The notes beneath the pieces were generated by a model. That model searched no databases. It was not told where the DNA came from and saw only the letters and a program-made list of their open reading frames with translations. Shown in pieces: positions 9,201 to 19,794 of a stretch of 64,000 nucleotides of DNA. Both the position numbers and the translations under genes were made by a program. Within the stretch, counting starts at the first letter, position 1; each line of letters begins with the position of its first letter. This stretch comes from Doris montereyensis (taxonomy: Eukaryota > Mollusca > Gastropoda > Nudibranchia > Dorididae). The DNA is taken from assembly GCA_037039925.1 (NCBI GenBank), contig JAXRKP010000085.1, forward strand, positions 270,001 through 334,000. The letters run 5' to 3'.

Positions 9201-12070
9201 AAGTGATTTCAATGATTGTAAAATTTAATTAAAAACTAAAAATTAAAATATTTTTTTTTATGAGTTTTAATAGATAACATTTCTTCTTTACTAGTTGCAT
9301 CACCTGGCAACTGCTTATCCACATTTTTTTTATTTACATTTAAAAGATATGTGTTCCTTTTAAAAAAAATTATCTTTCTTCTTTCCGGGATTAGTATTTT
9401 GCCTTCATGTACACTTACGGGATGCCAAGTAACCTTAAAGACTGGGTAGACGAGCACATCAACTGTGAAGACATTGCTATGAATTTCTTGGTAACAAACA
9501 TTACGGGCAAAGCTCCTGTCAAGGTCAGTAATATTGATGTAATGGATGTGAAATGCATAAAACAAAACACACCCAAGTGTTGCATGAAATGACATGTTTT
9601 ACAGACATACCAAGTGTTGCGTGAAATGACATGTTTTACAGACATATCAAGTGTTGCGTGAAATGACAATTTTACAGACATACCAAGTGTTGCATGAAAT
9701 GACATGTTTTACAGACATACCAAGTGTTGCATGAAATGACAACTTTACAGACCAAGTGTTGCATGAAATGACAATTTTACAGACATACCAATGTACAGAC
9801 CAAGTGTTGCATGAAATGACAATTTTATAGACCAAGTGTTGCATGAAATGACAACTTTACAGACCAAGTGTTGCATGAATTTTATAGACAATTTTGACAA
9901 CTTTACAGACCAAGTGTTGCATGAAATGACAATTTTACAGACATACCAAGTGTTGCATGAAATGACAATTTTACAGACATACCAAGTGTTGCATGAAATG
10001 ACAATTTTACAGACATTCCAAGGTTGCTTGAAATGAAATTTTACAGACATACCAAGTGTTCATGAAATGACAATTTTATAGACATACCATGAAATGACAA
10101 TTTTTGACAAATGAAATGACGATTTTATAGACATACCAAGTGTTACATGAAATGACAACTTTACCAAGTGTTGCATGAAATGACAACTTTACAGACCAAG
10201 TGTTGCATGAAATGACAATTTTATAGACCAAGTGTTGCATGAAATGACAATTTTATAGACATACCAAGTGTTACATGAAATGACAACTTTACAGACCAAG
10301 TTTACATGAAATGACAACTTTACAGACCAAGTGTTGCATGAAATGACAATTTTATAGAATTTTATGAAAGACATACCAAGTGTTGCATGAAATGACAATT
10401 TTACATACCAAGTGTTACATGAAATGACAACTTTACAGACATACCAAGTGTTGCATGAAATGACAATTTTATAGATATACCAAGTGTTACATGAAATGAC
10501 ATGTTTTACAGACATACCAAGTGTTGCATGAAATGACAATTTTATAGATATACCAACATGAAATAACAACTTTAAGACATACCAAGTGTTACATAAAATG
10601 ACAACTTTACAGACATACCAAGTGTTGCATGAAATGACAATTTTACAGACATACCAAGTGTTGCATGAAATGACAATTTTACAGACATACCAAGTCTTGC
10701 ATGAAATGACAATTTTTACATGAAATGACAATTTTACAGACATACCATGTGTTGCATGAAATGACAACTTTATAGACATACCAAGTGTTGCATGAAATGT
10801 CAACTTTACAGACATACCAAGTGTTGCATGAAATGTCAATTTTACCAAGTGTTACATAAAATGACAATTTTATAGACATACCAAGTGTTGCATGAAATGT
10901 CAACTTTACAGACATACCAAGTGTTGCATGAAATGACAACTTTACAGACATACCAAGTGTTGCATGAAATGACAATTTTACAGACATACCAAGTGTTACA
11001 TGAAATGACAATTTTACAGACATACTAAGTGTTGCATGAAATGTCAACTTTACAGACATACCAAGTGTTGCATGAAATGACATTTACAGACATACTAAGT
11101 GTTCATAAAATGACAAAACTCAGGAAAAAATTGTAGACAGTACAGAAAATGACATCTTCACTGAAAAAATGCAAATCAAAGTTTTAGGATTACAGACATT
11201 TGTACAGGTGTTTTGTTACTTTAAAATGTCAAAAGTTAAAATATGAAAAAATGTAATGCTGTCAATAATTAAATGATTCGTGGAAGGGGGGTTTTGTCAA
11301 GCGTGTTTTTTTTTAGTGTCAAGTTTTTTTAATGTGACAAAATTAAAGGACCTATCTAGGTCAAGTTTTGTTTTTGTGTGACAAAACTAAGGACCTATCC
11401 AGGTCAAGTTTTGTTTTGTGTGACAAAACTAAGGACCTATCTAGGTCAAGTTTTGTTTAGTGTGACAAAACTAAGGACCTATCTAGGTCAAGTTTTGTTT
11501 AGTGTGACAAAAAAAACTAGGTCAAGGACCTATCCCTATCGAGGTCAAGTTTTGTTTTAGTGTGACAAGACTAGGGCCCTATCCATGAAATGTATTTTTA
11601 AGTCTCTCATTGCAATTCATGTTATAGAAGTGGGGCAAACCTCAGCTCTATAAGCCATAGCAGAATTGAATGAACTTTGCTTTCTGTTTACACCATGATG
11701 CTTTGAATGGTGTTTTGACCGAAAGCAATGATATCCTCGTTGAAGCCTGTTATAAACAAATGACATAGATATTCATGTATATGGTCGTAAAGATTTTATG
11801 AAAAGGCTTTACTTGATTTTTTGTTGTTGCCTTTAAATTCGCTTTCCTTTAGGTTGTTCCTCGGAAAAATTCAGGTGTCCTGAATGTGCAAAAATAATGC
11901 TGTCGGCCGACACGTCTCACATGGTGGAACGATCCGAATGCATCAATTTCTTTGCGGAGCTGTACGGGTCCATGCCGTTGAAACCAGTGGAATTCAGGGC
12001 TGATCCCGTTCTTTTTAAAGACAAACTTCCAGGAGTTTTGAAAAAGTTCAACGATTTGGGGACCCTTTGA
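1901..12070 (+). CDS. EXT2: Exostosin-2 (EXT2), 3' half of gene, five exons visible
   Basis: The five exons join at 1901-1970, 3904-4000, 6320-6463, 9395-9523 and 11853-12070, with matching phases and GT/AG borders. Together they encode the C-terminal glycosyltransferase family 64 domain of exostosins. Visible motifs are the DxD metal/UDP-sugar site (ALDDDIVML), [28 protein letters not shown] and [11 protein letters not shown]. The wording is closer to EXT2 than to EXT1 or EXTL3 ([15 protein letters not shown]-like segment, short C-terminus ending in GTL). Family knowledge: EXT2 pairs with EXT1 in the Golgi as the heparan sulfate co-polymerase. The 5' exons are outside the window or unrecognised. 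The last exon has a one-base frame break in an A run near 11865, so the raw frame does not read through. Introns hold large minisatellites. The gene converges on the ARFGEF3-like gene. Confidence 0.93.
2425..2993 (-). mobile_element. LINE fragment (family L1m), reverse transcriptase C-terminal part
   Basis: Minus-strand frames read [20 protein letters not shown], then [38 protein letters not shown] and, frame-shifted, NIHKLQ. These are typical of the region after the RT palm in non-LTR elements. Stops, a poly(A) and frameshifts show it is dead. It lies in an EXT2 intron; 2100-2424 may be its continuation. Confidence 0.75.
3497..3826. mobile_element. Foldback element with tRNA-like core and 14-bp target duplication
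   Basis: Arms 3510-3602 and 3684-3776 are near-perfect inverted repeats of about 93 bases. The centre resembles a tRNA: ggtagcacg as an A-box-like part and cacgggttcgatcccc as a B box. The 14-mer ttagacacagttca occurs at 3497-3510 and 3813-3826 as a flanking duplication. A relative lies at 53163-53280. Confidence 0.75.
3904..4000 (+). CDS. EXT2: EXT2 exon with the DxD motif
   Basis: The exon reads [18 protein letters not shown], then [14 protein letters not shown]. It carries the DDD nucleotide-sugar/metal motif of GT64 enzymes. Acceptor is tattttcag; the donor GAG|gtaatg ends the exon in phase 0. The donor sits at the start of a minisatellite that repeats this same junction (4001-5390). Confidence 0.93.
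4001..5390. repeat. About 42-bp minisatellite built on the EXT2 5' splice site
   Basis: The unit contains tagttcttggctttatgct and atgagaaacgttgag. It begins exactly at the donor after the exon at 3904-4000. Many units repeat the donor word gaggtaatg. Copies decay toward the 3' end. Confidence 0.95.
5745..6215. repeat. (AAT)n microsatellite with short unique islands
   Basis: Runs of aataataat at 5745-5795, 5850-5925 and 6045-6210 are broken by fragments repeated from about 5640-5690 and 5515-5595. The poly-asparagine open frame here is artefactual. Confidence 0.95.
6320..6463 (+). CDS. EXT2: EXT2 exon, GT64 core
   Basis: The 144-base exon (48 codons, phase 0 to 0) reads [19 protein letters not shown] and ends [12 protein letters not shown]. 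Acceptor is gtgtccag and donor is gttggt. The sequence is near-identical in style to vertebrate EXT2. Confidence 0.93.
6572..6871. mobile_element. SINE-B copy
   Basis: Shares tttacccacatcc, ccctgtaaacagccaaggga, tgttgtgatct and accgagtcgcc modules with copies at 8862, 21235, 45280, 61372 and 62310. The complementary strand of its right end looks tRNA-like (GGTCAAGAGG and a GGTTCGA-type B box). Confidence 0.8.
7319..7430. repeat. Two-copy direct repeat
   Basis: ctgctgccttgcaggt/ctgg-tcttgg and tgaccaaaggctaag occur twice, 68 bases apart, just upstream of the LINE fragment. Confidence 0.85.
7440..8445 (+). mobile_element. Broken LINE (family L2m), RT to 3' end
   Basis: Reads [13 protein letters not shown] and [16 protein letters not shown], the RT motifs with the catalytic ADD. 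It continues [34 protein letters not shown] and [20 protein letters not shown]. Several stops and shifts show it is dead. It is truncated at its 5' end and sits in the EXT2 intron between 6463 and 9395. Confidence 0.9.
8475..8745 (+). mobile_element. SINE-A copy
   Basis: tRNA-like head (tggtcgagtggtaagattgc, B box gggtttgaatcc), then a body ending ggcctcgaaggaaa. Interrupted by a C run at 8595-8608. It follows the LINE tail directly. Confidence 0.85.
8862..9172. mobile_element. SINE-B copy
   Basis: Contains the ccctgtaaacagccaaggga and tgttgtgatct modules and a right end with gaccaccaaatgcccc. Confidence 0.8.
9395..9523 (+). CDS. EXT2: EXT2 exon with [11 protein letters not shown] motif
   Basis: The 129-base exon (43 codons) reads [20 protein letters not shown], then [19 protein letters not shown] and APVK. 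The acidic ED pair in CEDIAMNF is the conserved catalytic-region signature of GT64 enzymes. Acceptor is gggattag and donor is gtcagt. The next intron opens into a 1.5 kb minisatellite 40 bases on. Confidence 0.92.
9565..11110. repeat. About 36-bp minisatellite in the EXT2 last intron
   Basis: Roughly 40 copies of a unit with accaagtgttgcatgaaatg and acaattttacagacat. Length variants and truncated copies are common. Most units contain tttacag and so a potential AG acceptor. Confidence 0.96.
11295..11580. repeat. 42-bp minisatellite
   Basis: About six copies of aaggacctatctaggtcaag followed by ttttgtttagtgtgacaaaa. Ends about 270 bases before the terminal EXT2 exon. Confidence 0.95.
11853..12070 (+). 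CDS. EXT2: EXT2 terminal exon with one-base frame break
   Basis: Acceptor is ctttccttttag. The exon opens VVPRK and closes with ADPVLFKDK...[14 protein letters not shown] and a TGA at 12068-12070. Between them the family pattern (PRKKF then CPEC) needs six A residues, but only five are present at 11865-11869. The phase-0 frame therefore stops after about 14 codons. The 218-base length is one short of a multiple of three. Everything downstream matches EXT2 in the shifted frame ([20 protein letters not shown]). Likely a base-call or assembly gap in the homopolymer; a true allele is possible. Confidence 0.87.
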
Positions 12071-12166
12071 TCTCTCACCCATTGGGTCAGACTGATTTTT
12101 TTTGCCAGGTGTTCATTTTGAAACATTAAGAAAACCCATCCTCATTGCCATTATTAACGAACTGAA

Positions 12167-12172
12167 AATAAA
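12167..12172 (+). promoter_or_regulatory. Possible EXT2 polyadenylation signal
   Basis: A canonical AATAAA lies 97 bases after the EXT2 stop. AATAAA is common by chance in AT-rich DNA, so position is the only support. Confidence 0.4.
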
Positions 12173-13430
12173 CAAATGTGACACTATTTCCAGTCAGCTT
12201 GTTGAAAATCAACGATATATATGTATTGAATTTTAAAACATAATGTAATACAGCCCGTGTTCCCCAAACACATTTTCTGACGTAAACACAGAATCGCTGA
12301 ATTCATGACAAAGTCCCAACCAAGATCCTTCTTTATACGCCTACAATATTTCCCGAAAGACTTATTCCACAAATTAATTTTCTTGTCCCAAGGAGTTTGG
12401 GGAATATGGGCTGTGCTGTAATGAAACTAAGGGTAAAATAATTATAAGATGTTTTATCTTAGTTGCTTAGCTGAAACTGATTCACATTGATTACTCGTTG
12501 TTTTTATGAATGAAAATCAAATTGAGTTTTCCACCTAAAGGAGATGGCTGTTGAAAAAGTTTACCTCCTGGCATTGTTTTATAAATAGGATGTATGTTCA
12601 TCTCTACAATAACATAAGGCTATTAAATAAGCAACATCTCTTACTTCGATTCTGGTTTGCTGGAAAATGGAAAAAAAAAAAAAAAAAAAAAAGGAGAAAA
12701 AGAAGTAAAAATGACGGCGCTAGTATTGAGATGAGAGAAGATGTTCTGTAAATTATAATTTTAATTCAAGGACATGAAACAAAAAATGCATGGAATATTT
12801 TCTGAGTCACCATAGCATCATATTTTCTTTTGTTTTATATAAATATATAGATATATTTATATACAAATGTTGCAACCCCAGGTGACTATAGTTTGTACTT
12901 GAAAGTCTGGGTGGTAAGACTTAACAAAGTCCCATACTCAGAGTTAGGAATAGGGAATCAGGAGTAGATTTATTCTGATTTCTCTAAACATCCAACCTGA
13001 TGCTTTCCATGCCGCCTTTACTTACTCCAAGTCCGAATAGACCAAACCGTTCTATTCTCTAGTATTTGTGTCTCGTTTTTTCTCTCTCGCAGAAATCTTG
13101 AAAAAGAGAGTGGCGTACAATGCTAATGAAGGTGTTTTTTTAGTTTTTTTTATACTTATATGCCTTATTTTGTGTGCCATTCCTGAAAGAGTTTTGTCTT
13201 AATTAAGTTTCATACATACACGTAATAATAATAATATGCATCACACACATTACCATCAATAGTATTATTTCTATCCTTCTCACAAGAAGAGATATTGCTT
13301 TTTTTTGTGCTTTGCTTAAAACGTTTTGTAAAAAAAGAAAGAAAAAAAAAGAAAAGAGAGAAGCAAGAAATCTTTAACTGAATTATCATGAAAATTAAAT
13401 GGAATATAAACTATGACCAGGCTCACGCTC
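12173..13430. other. Intergenic AT-rich DNA
   Basis: After the EXT2 3' end I see a 23-base poly(A) at 12669-12692 and, at 12895-13075, a diverged repeat with tactcagagtt and gtccgaatagac modules also seen at 57270 and 23070. No gene. Confidence 0.6.
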
Positions 13431-13459
13431 AAAGCAACAGGAGTCACCCATGTTGTCCA

Positions 13460-13735
13460 AGTGAGCAAACAGTGTAAATTTTCTTGCCCAAGAAAACAAA
13501 ACAAATTGCCTGAAGTGGTCAAACCCAGTACCTCTGGGTCACAGTGCAATGCCTTTAACCACTTGGCCCATCTCAAGCTGTATGCTAGTCTTTCTTAATT
13601 ATTTTTTTTTTATTTAACAGTGTAAATTTTCTTGCCCAAGAAAACAAAACGAATTGCCTGAAGTGGGACTCAAACCCAGTACCTCTGGGTCACAGTGCAA
13701 TGCCTTTAACCACTTGGCCCATCTCATCCCCCAGC
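13460..13735 (-). mobile_element. Tandem pair of tRNA-like SINE heads
   Basis: Two copies (13465-13578 and 13617-13733). On the minus strand: gatgggccaagtggttaaag, gggttt as part of a B box, then cttgggcaagaaaatttaca. Copies differ at few sites. Not functional tRNAs: no acceptor pairing seen. Confidence 0.7.
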
Positions 13736-13739
13736 TCGT

Positions 13740-14360
13740 ATGCTTTAAGCTATGAAATATTAGAAATTATGTTGTATGGTAAAATATTTGGCGGGACATA
13801 GTCTTTTTCTTAATTATTTTTTTTTTTTAGTGTTAAAAAAAGACTGATCTTACTATCTTAGTTATTTTTTAAGAAATATAACCAGCATTTTTCTTTTTTA
13901 TTATCCGTGAATCTGATTTTCATGTTTATGAGTATGATGGAATGTTTTTGATAGACAAGGGAATTTTCTTGTGTCTCTGAAACGGAAATAATTTTTTTTT
14001 TAAAGTTTTGAATATATTGGAGTAGAGAAAAACCTCAAAGAATAAACACGTCAAGCCAGACATATTTATGTGAAATAAACATCCATTATGATGTCAATTT
14101 TCAAACATAGTAATGTAAAAAATGTTTAGCTCCAAATAATGGTGACATTTCATCTCTGTGTTTGTATTCAGGAAAACATTTTATACGTACAAATCACATT
14201 GAATGCATAATATATACATACGAGAAAGCAAAATGAAATTGATGAAGTGTCACACAATTAGTTGTTATTTTAGTTTGAAAAAATGCAATGTTCTTCACAT
14301 TTTGAATTCTGTTGCTATTCATCAACTCTTCAATCTGTCACTGACGCTTCCTCCTTTCTC
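13740..14360. other. AT-rich spacer
   Basis: T runs and unique AT-rich sequence. No exon or repeat family recognised. Confidence 0.6.
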
Positions 14361-14364
14361 GCTG

Positions 14365-14455
14365 GGGAACATGGTGGTCCAGAGACAAGGTGTCGGCCTC
14401 TCAACCAAAAGGTCGTGGTGTGTTCAAGCCCTGAGGCTTGAAAGTTTTATTGATT
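14365..14455 (+). mobile_element. SINE-B head, opposite orientation
   Basis: Carries tggtggtccagagacaaggt and tctcaaccaaaaggtcgtgg, the tRNA-like end seen reverse-complemented in the other SINE-B copies. Confidence 0.7.
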
Positions 14456-14484
14456 TTTTTTCAAGTAAAACTCACCCCATATAT

Positions 14485-15085
14485 GTATAGTAATATGTGT
14501 TGTGAGCGATTGGTGGGGCATGCTGGTATGTCCTCTCCTTCCTTTCTCCTCCTGTCGCTCTTCTTTTATCTTGCTGTTTCCTTTAAATTCACCTCGAGAC
14601 CACTGTGCATGGTGGATGAGGTAAATTTCAAAGAAACAAAATCATTTATGTCAATACTGTTTTGTGTCAATGCCGTTTCTTCGAGATGCTTTTTAGGTTG
14701 ATGGTACTCTCATAGAGAAGGATATTGAATATTATTATGTGGAATTTCTGTTGCATTGAAAGCGTAACGTAAACATAAGGAACTTGCATTCATTTAATGA
14801 CTGACTTCAGTGTTTTTGTAACCAAATTCAGTTGACAAAACGCTTGAACCGAAATTGACAGCAGGACTGCAGGACTTTAGGACTTTTATTTCTGTTAAGC
14901 AATAGCAGGCCAAGGAGACAACAAAATGTATACAGGTTTCCTTACTTCATGATTTGAATTGAGGAGTTAATTCCCTGGAATCATGCTGATGGTTAGCGGG
15001 AGGTACTGGTAGGCCTTACTTCTTTTCCATTTATTTCTACTTGTCTTTCATCTTGCTGCTTCCTCTTTCTTAATTCTTTCTTTTG
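14485..15085 (+). mobile_element. Repeat C copies (two)
   Basis: Segments 14500-14640 and 14985-15080 share ctggtaggtcct-like, tttcatcttgctg and ttaattcacc modules with copies at 17565, 18120, 20255 (-), 26945 (-), 37655 (-) and 60610 (-). A short interspersed family of about 150 bases; origin unknown. Confidence 0.65.
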
Positions 15086-15094
15086 GTAAAAGTT

Positions 15095-15200
15095 CCTTCA
15101 AGGCCGTTACGGCCCATAGAGCAGGAGCTTTTCCCGGTTTCAATAGCGTGAAGCAGAACAGGTGATAATAATCACCTCCTGGCCAGACGCTGGTCTCATT
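15095..15200 (-). mobile_element. SINE-A 3' end
   Basis: gttccttcaaggccgttacg and ggcccatagagc are the reverse complement of the SINE-A tail. Confidence 0.75.
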
Positions 15201-15264
15201 TCTCTCTCTCTCCCTCTTTCTTCTCTGTCTCTTTCTGTCTTCTCTTTCTCTGTCTCTCTCTGTC

Positions 15265-15356
<92 letters not shown>

Positions 15357-15425
15357 CCTCTTTCTTTCTCTGTCTCCCTCTCTGTCTCTCTGGCTTTCTC
15401 TCTGTCTCTATGTCTTTTCTGTTTT
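15195..15425. repeat. (TC)n microsatellite
   Basis: Long CT run with interrupted CTGT and CTTT flanks. The Ser/Leu open frame is low complexity. Confidence 0.97.
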
Positions 15426-15429
15426 TAAA

Positions 15430-16425
15430 TCCCTTTCTATTTTTTGTATTTGTCTTATCTGTCTCTCTTTAGTCCACAGAAGCCAGAAAAATTATCAAAA
15501 GTTAAGAGAAAGAGTTATATTAGTTTGTCATCTGTTTTAAAACAAAAGCAATCAGGAGGAAAATTCAGGGATTCTTTATCTTTTGATAGTTTCTGTTTTA
15601 GCCAATTTCAGTTTATACCTTGTCTACTGCAACGACACCTTGAGATTACTCCCATTAATTTTATTTATACAATAATTATTATGTAAATTCTGCTGCATTT
15701 GTCTTTGTATAAAAACCCTTAAAAGAACTCAAACAAAGACCTAAATCATATCATGTTATGTTACCAATATACATGTTGAAAATAGATCTATGTCTGTGTA
15801 AATAAATGTCATTTTATTATTGAACATTAAATGAAAATGCCACATGTTTGTCAAGTTTGTTCTTCTCATGATTTTTGGGGGTTTTTTTTGTGCTTATTTG
15901 CTCATAGCATGAGAGACAGGAATATATGATGGTGTTAAAAAGAATGTTAAAGTGATTCTAGCATAAAAGAATGAATGAAAATATTTCCAATATATAAAAT
16001 GATTCTTGAAAATAAATTTGTTGATGTTTTCTTGTTTGTATGCATTCGTCACTATAGGCATTTTTTGTAACCGTGAACCAAATATGTACAGAAAAGCAAT
16101 GTAATCAATGTGTGAAATAGAATTTTCCTCATACGGTTAAAATTGAGAAGAATAAAAAATTATGTGAGCTGGGTAGTCAAATCAAAGAATGTGCAAATGC
16201 GCCTTACTTTTAGCAAGTTCAACTCGTCTGTCCTGTTATCATCAGTATATTTTTCAAAATTATCAAGGTTTGAAATCATCTTCTTCAGTATCTTTATATG
16301 ACAAGGTAGATAACATAATATTATGTTTCAGTTGATAAGCCTTTTTATATCACAATCAAATTTATAGTATAGCAATGTGACACATGTTAAAATTGTCTCC
16401 CCTGGACAAGAAATTGCTTTGAAAC
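15430..16425. other. Intergenic unique AT-rich DNA
   Basis: No exon-like frame longer than 80 codons and no repeat family recognised. Confidence 0.6.
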
Positions 16426-16429
16426 ATTC

Positions 16430-16670
16430 TATTTTCTTTCTATCTTCCTTTCTTTCTTTATCAGTTCCCATTTTACCTTTCGGTGGATAGGTTAACATGC
16501 CCAAAATAATCTTTCTATCTTTTTGGTATCATGTCATGACATTTTTTGTTTCCTTCGGTGAAGGCAAAAGTTCTTTGCTTTAACGCCTCTTTTATATTAT
16601 CTTCTTCCCACTTTCTCTGATGTCTGCCTTTTGGTCTTTTACCTTGGGTTTTAGCACTGTATACTGATAC
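16430..16670 (-). mobile_element. LINE L2m 3' end
   Basis: The reverse complement matches the tail of the copy at 7440-8445: the GKRPKGRP coding segment (ttttggtcttttaccttggg) and the aagaaagaaag 3' region. Confidence 0.75.
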
Positions 16671-16674
16671 CATA

Positions 16675-17560
16675 GCCAACAAATGTCATTTTGTTACTTA
16701 AATTACATTAGTGTGATAAACGTTTTTAAAAAATGTGTGTTTATTCATTTTTCAATTTTATTTAGATTTTTCCATTTGTCAGGAATGAACTGAAAGTGTG
16801 TCCCATACACTACTCCTGATTATTCTAGGTGTGTGGCATCGTGTGATAGAGCTTTCTATTGCTTTCCACACAGCACCTTTACTTTTACTGTGATTAATTA
16901 AAACCTGGCTACCCATTTCCCTGCCTGGTTGACATCACTTATGTCAAATTTTAGCATTTTATTTTGCCATGACTGATGAATGTCATGATAGACCAGTTTT
17001 TTGAGAAACTTCAAGGTGGAGCCACTCGACAAAAACATACCACCTACTAACCCCCCCCACACACGAACAATCGTGTTCTGACCTCGGTGTAAAATAAAAT
17101 ATGATCAAGAGCGAATTGATTTGTTCTACTACGAAAATAATGTATTGTAAAATCTATGGAATCCCTCTGTAACTAAAGCTTCCATGTTCATCCTTGTTTC
17201 TATGCTTCTTCTTGTTGACTTCAGACGGTTCCATTAAATATTAGTAAGTCTTAAGTTTGATCGTGTCGACTATTCCGTGTTTGGATTTATGATATCTGTT
17301 ATGTGTGTCATGAGTATCCTAAAAAAAAAGTAATGAGATTGGATTATATAACTCTTTGATGTACTACTAGTCCCAATTATCCATGTCTGTTTATCCTACA
17401 ACTTTACTTCAATCAAATAAAATTGTGCGCATACTGAAATTGTTGTTGTTGTTATTGATCCAGCAGCACTCAGACCTTAATTGTCCTTTGGCCCAATGCC
17501 ATGTAGTCACTAGTGGTATCTGCTCAGGTGTTTTTCCATCTGTTGTAGGGTTCCATAAAT
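16675..17560. other. Intergenic DNA with a diverged repeat
   Basis: 16790-16970 resembles the body of the tRNA-like repeat at 23040-23200 (cctttacttttac, ctacccatttccctgc). The rest is unrecognised. Confidence 0.5.
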
Positions 17561-17564
17561 AGTG

Positions 17565-17715
17565 TGGGTGGTTGTGGGGTTCTGCTGGTAGGTCCTATTT
17601 CTTTCCTTTCCTTCTTTCACTTAATCTTTCATCTTGCTGTTTTCTCTTAATTCACCCTGAGATCACCGCAATGGTGGACAGGGTAAATTATGAAACAAAC
17701 AAACAAACAAACCGT
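17565..17715 (+). mobile_element. Repeat C copy
   Basis: Has ctgctggtaggtcctatttc, catcttgctgtttt and ggtggacagggtaaatt, followed by an aaac repeat tail. Confidence 0.75.
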
Positions 17716-18114
17716 ATATAGTATTCCAGATATCAGGTTTTTCGGTGACTAGACTTGAGCGTAGATGTTTTAGTTTGTGACATTCAAATCAAGACGACGG
17801 TGGGTCACAGTTTCACGTTGATGGTCACAAAGAGGCCACACTGGCGCATGTTCAGGTTTTAGTCTGTTTAGTGACACGTTATGCATATTGTAGTCAAAAG
17901 CTTTAAGCGTTCACACATTATTTATGCAGAGATCAAAGGAAAGGAAGAGAGTGGTTGTCAGTTCTTAATAAAAAAAATCATTTGTTTTTTGCCTCCATTC
18001 AAATGGTATTCAGTGATCTCAAGGGAGATTTGAATTAATTGAATCCAGCCAGCCCTTTAAAACTGTCACGTATTAAAATTATTGTGCGTTACATGACAGT
18101 GTTTAGTGGAACTA

Positions 18115-18365
18115 AAGCGGGGGCAGTTGATGGGTGTGACTGGTAGGTCCTGCTTTTTTTGCTTTCTTCACTTTTCTTAAGTCTTTCGACTTGCTTGATT
18201 TACCCTGTGATCACCGCATATGGTGGACGAAAGTCAGTTCCAATGAAAGCAATGATCTCGGCGTATGGATAATGATTTGGACGTTCCATGAAATGAGTCC
18301 TCATACATGTGAAGCAGTAAGAGGAAAAATGAGTGAGAGGAAAGAAGTAGGACCTGTATGTTGTC
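18115..18365 (+). mobile_element. Repeat C copy with inverted fragment
   Basis: 18120-18245 is plus-oriented repeat C. 18310-18360 looks like a minus-oriented piece of the same family (gagaggaaagaagtaggacc). Confidence 0.6.
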
Positions 18366-18384
18366 AGTCGCTTCCCACTGAGAC

Positions 18385-18668
18385 AATGTGGTTAGGCTTC
18401 CAGACTGGGGATCCTGAGGTGTTGAGTTTGAATCCTAGCAAAGCTAGGTCCAACGTGTTCCTTGGGAAGACTTAACTAGTTTTTTCCCCACTCAATCCAG
18501 GTGCAAATGGGTACAAGGACTAGCTTGGGAATAAAACTCTGTGTCACTGTCAGACTAGCGTCCTGTCCAGGAGGTGATTATTATCATCACCAGTTCCGGT
18601 TCACTCTATTGAAACCGGGATAAGTTCCGGCTCTATGGGCTGTAACGGCCTTGAAGGAACTTTTCTTT
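18385..18668 (+). mobile_element. SINE-A copy, near full length
   Basis: tRNA-like head with gtggttaggcttccagac and gagtttgaatcctagcaaag, body ctagcttgggaataaaac, tail gccttgaaggaac. A useful reference copy. Confidence 0.88.
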
Positions 18669-18824
18669 TTTTACCACTGAGACTAGGATTCAAACCTGAC
18701 CTCTAACACCAGATTACCAACACCATCGTCTTTCAACAAAAGTGCATTTCAACAAAAGCGCATTTCAGCAAAAACGCATTCCTTTTACTTTAGTAGAATC
18801 CAGCATAGTACCCACTCAATGTGT

Positions 18825-19120
18825 GCTACCCATTATGATCTACGGGTGCCAGACCTGGTCACTTTCAAAGGGACTAGCGATAGAACTGCAAACCATCCAA
18901 ATAGCATGGAGATAAAAACAATTCTACATATAATAAGACTCCAAGATGAGATCTCTTGCATCAAATAAGAAAGAGGACAGGTCAATGACGTCTCCGAACA
19001 TTCACTCGGTCAAAAATGGAAATGGACTGGCAAGGGCAATTAATAGACAAAAAAATGTACAGAATGGCAGCCAAAATATAGGACACAGAAACCCCAAGAA
19101 GAACACTAACAAGATGGCAT
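18825..19120 (+). mobile_element. LINE fragment (family L3m), left half
   Basis: Frames read IMIYGCQTWSLSKGL, then a basic region, and end KNTNKMA/RWHDDIFK. This is the usual order after the RT thumb in non-LTR elements. Stops are present. The element continues past the 21-bp array at 19640. Confidence 0.8.
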
Positions 19121-19640
19121 GATGACATTTTTAAAGCCATGATGACATTTTTAAAAAAGCCATGATGACATTTTTAAAAAGGCATGATGACATTTTTAAA
19201 AAAGCATGATGACATTTTTAAAAAGCATGATGACATTTTTAAAAAGGCATGATGACATTTTTAAAAGGCATGATGACATTTTTAAAAGGCATGATGACAT
19301 TTTAAAAGGCATGATGACATTTTTAAAAGGCATGATGACATTTTAAAAAAGGCATGATGTCATTTTTAAAAAGGCATGATGTCATTTTTAAAAGGCATGA
19401 TGTCATTTTTAAAAAGGCATTGATGACATTTTTAAAAGGCATGATGACATTTTTAAAAGGCATGATGACATTTTTAAAAGGCATGATGACATTTTTAAAA
19501 AGGCATGATGACATTTTTAAAAAGGCATGATGACATTTTTAAAAAGGCATGATGACATTTTTAAAAGGCATGATGACATTTTTAAAAGGCATGGTGACAT
19601 TTTTTTAAAAAGGCATGATGACATTTTTTTAAAAATACAT
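19115..19640. repeat. About 21-bp minisatellite inside a LINE
   Basis: About 24 copies of gcatgatgacatttttaaaa. The first copy is the LINE codons for HDDIFK. Confidence 0.96.
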
Positions 19641-19790
19641 GGGTGCAACGTGGCAGAGGAGAGCAGGGAACCAGAACTGACTGGAAGACATCTATGAAGG
19701 GTTACCTCCTGCAGTGGATGGCATTTTGGACGTTGCCCTCATCATCATCATCATCATCATTATCATCATCAATAAACAAAGTACTTAATA
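19636..19790 (+). mobile_element. LINE fragment (L3m), right half and tail
   Basis: Reads TWVQRGRGEQGT, TDWKTSMKGYLLQW, the end of the ORF, then a (TCA)n tail and caataaac. Together with 18825-19120 it forms one element split by the array. Confidence 0.78.
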
Positions 19791-19794
19791 AGTC

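Noticed and set aside
9565..11110. CRISPR-like regular repeats
   Set aside because: Units abut without unique spacers, the DNA is eukaryotic with introns, and there are no cas genes. The same reasoning covers every other array here.
1901..12070. EXT2 as a processed or decayed pseudogene
   Set aside because: All introns, splice sites and catalytic-region motifs are intact; a single homopolymer indel is better explained by sequence error.
11849..12126. Minus-strand open frames over the last EXT2 exon
   Set aside because: Shadow frames of a clearly conserved plus-strand exon.
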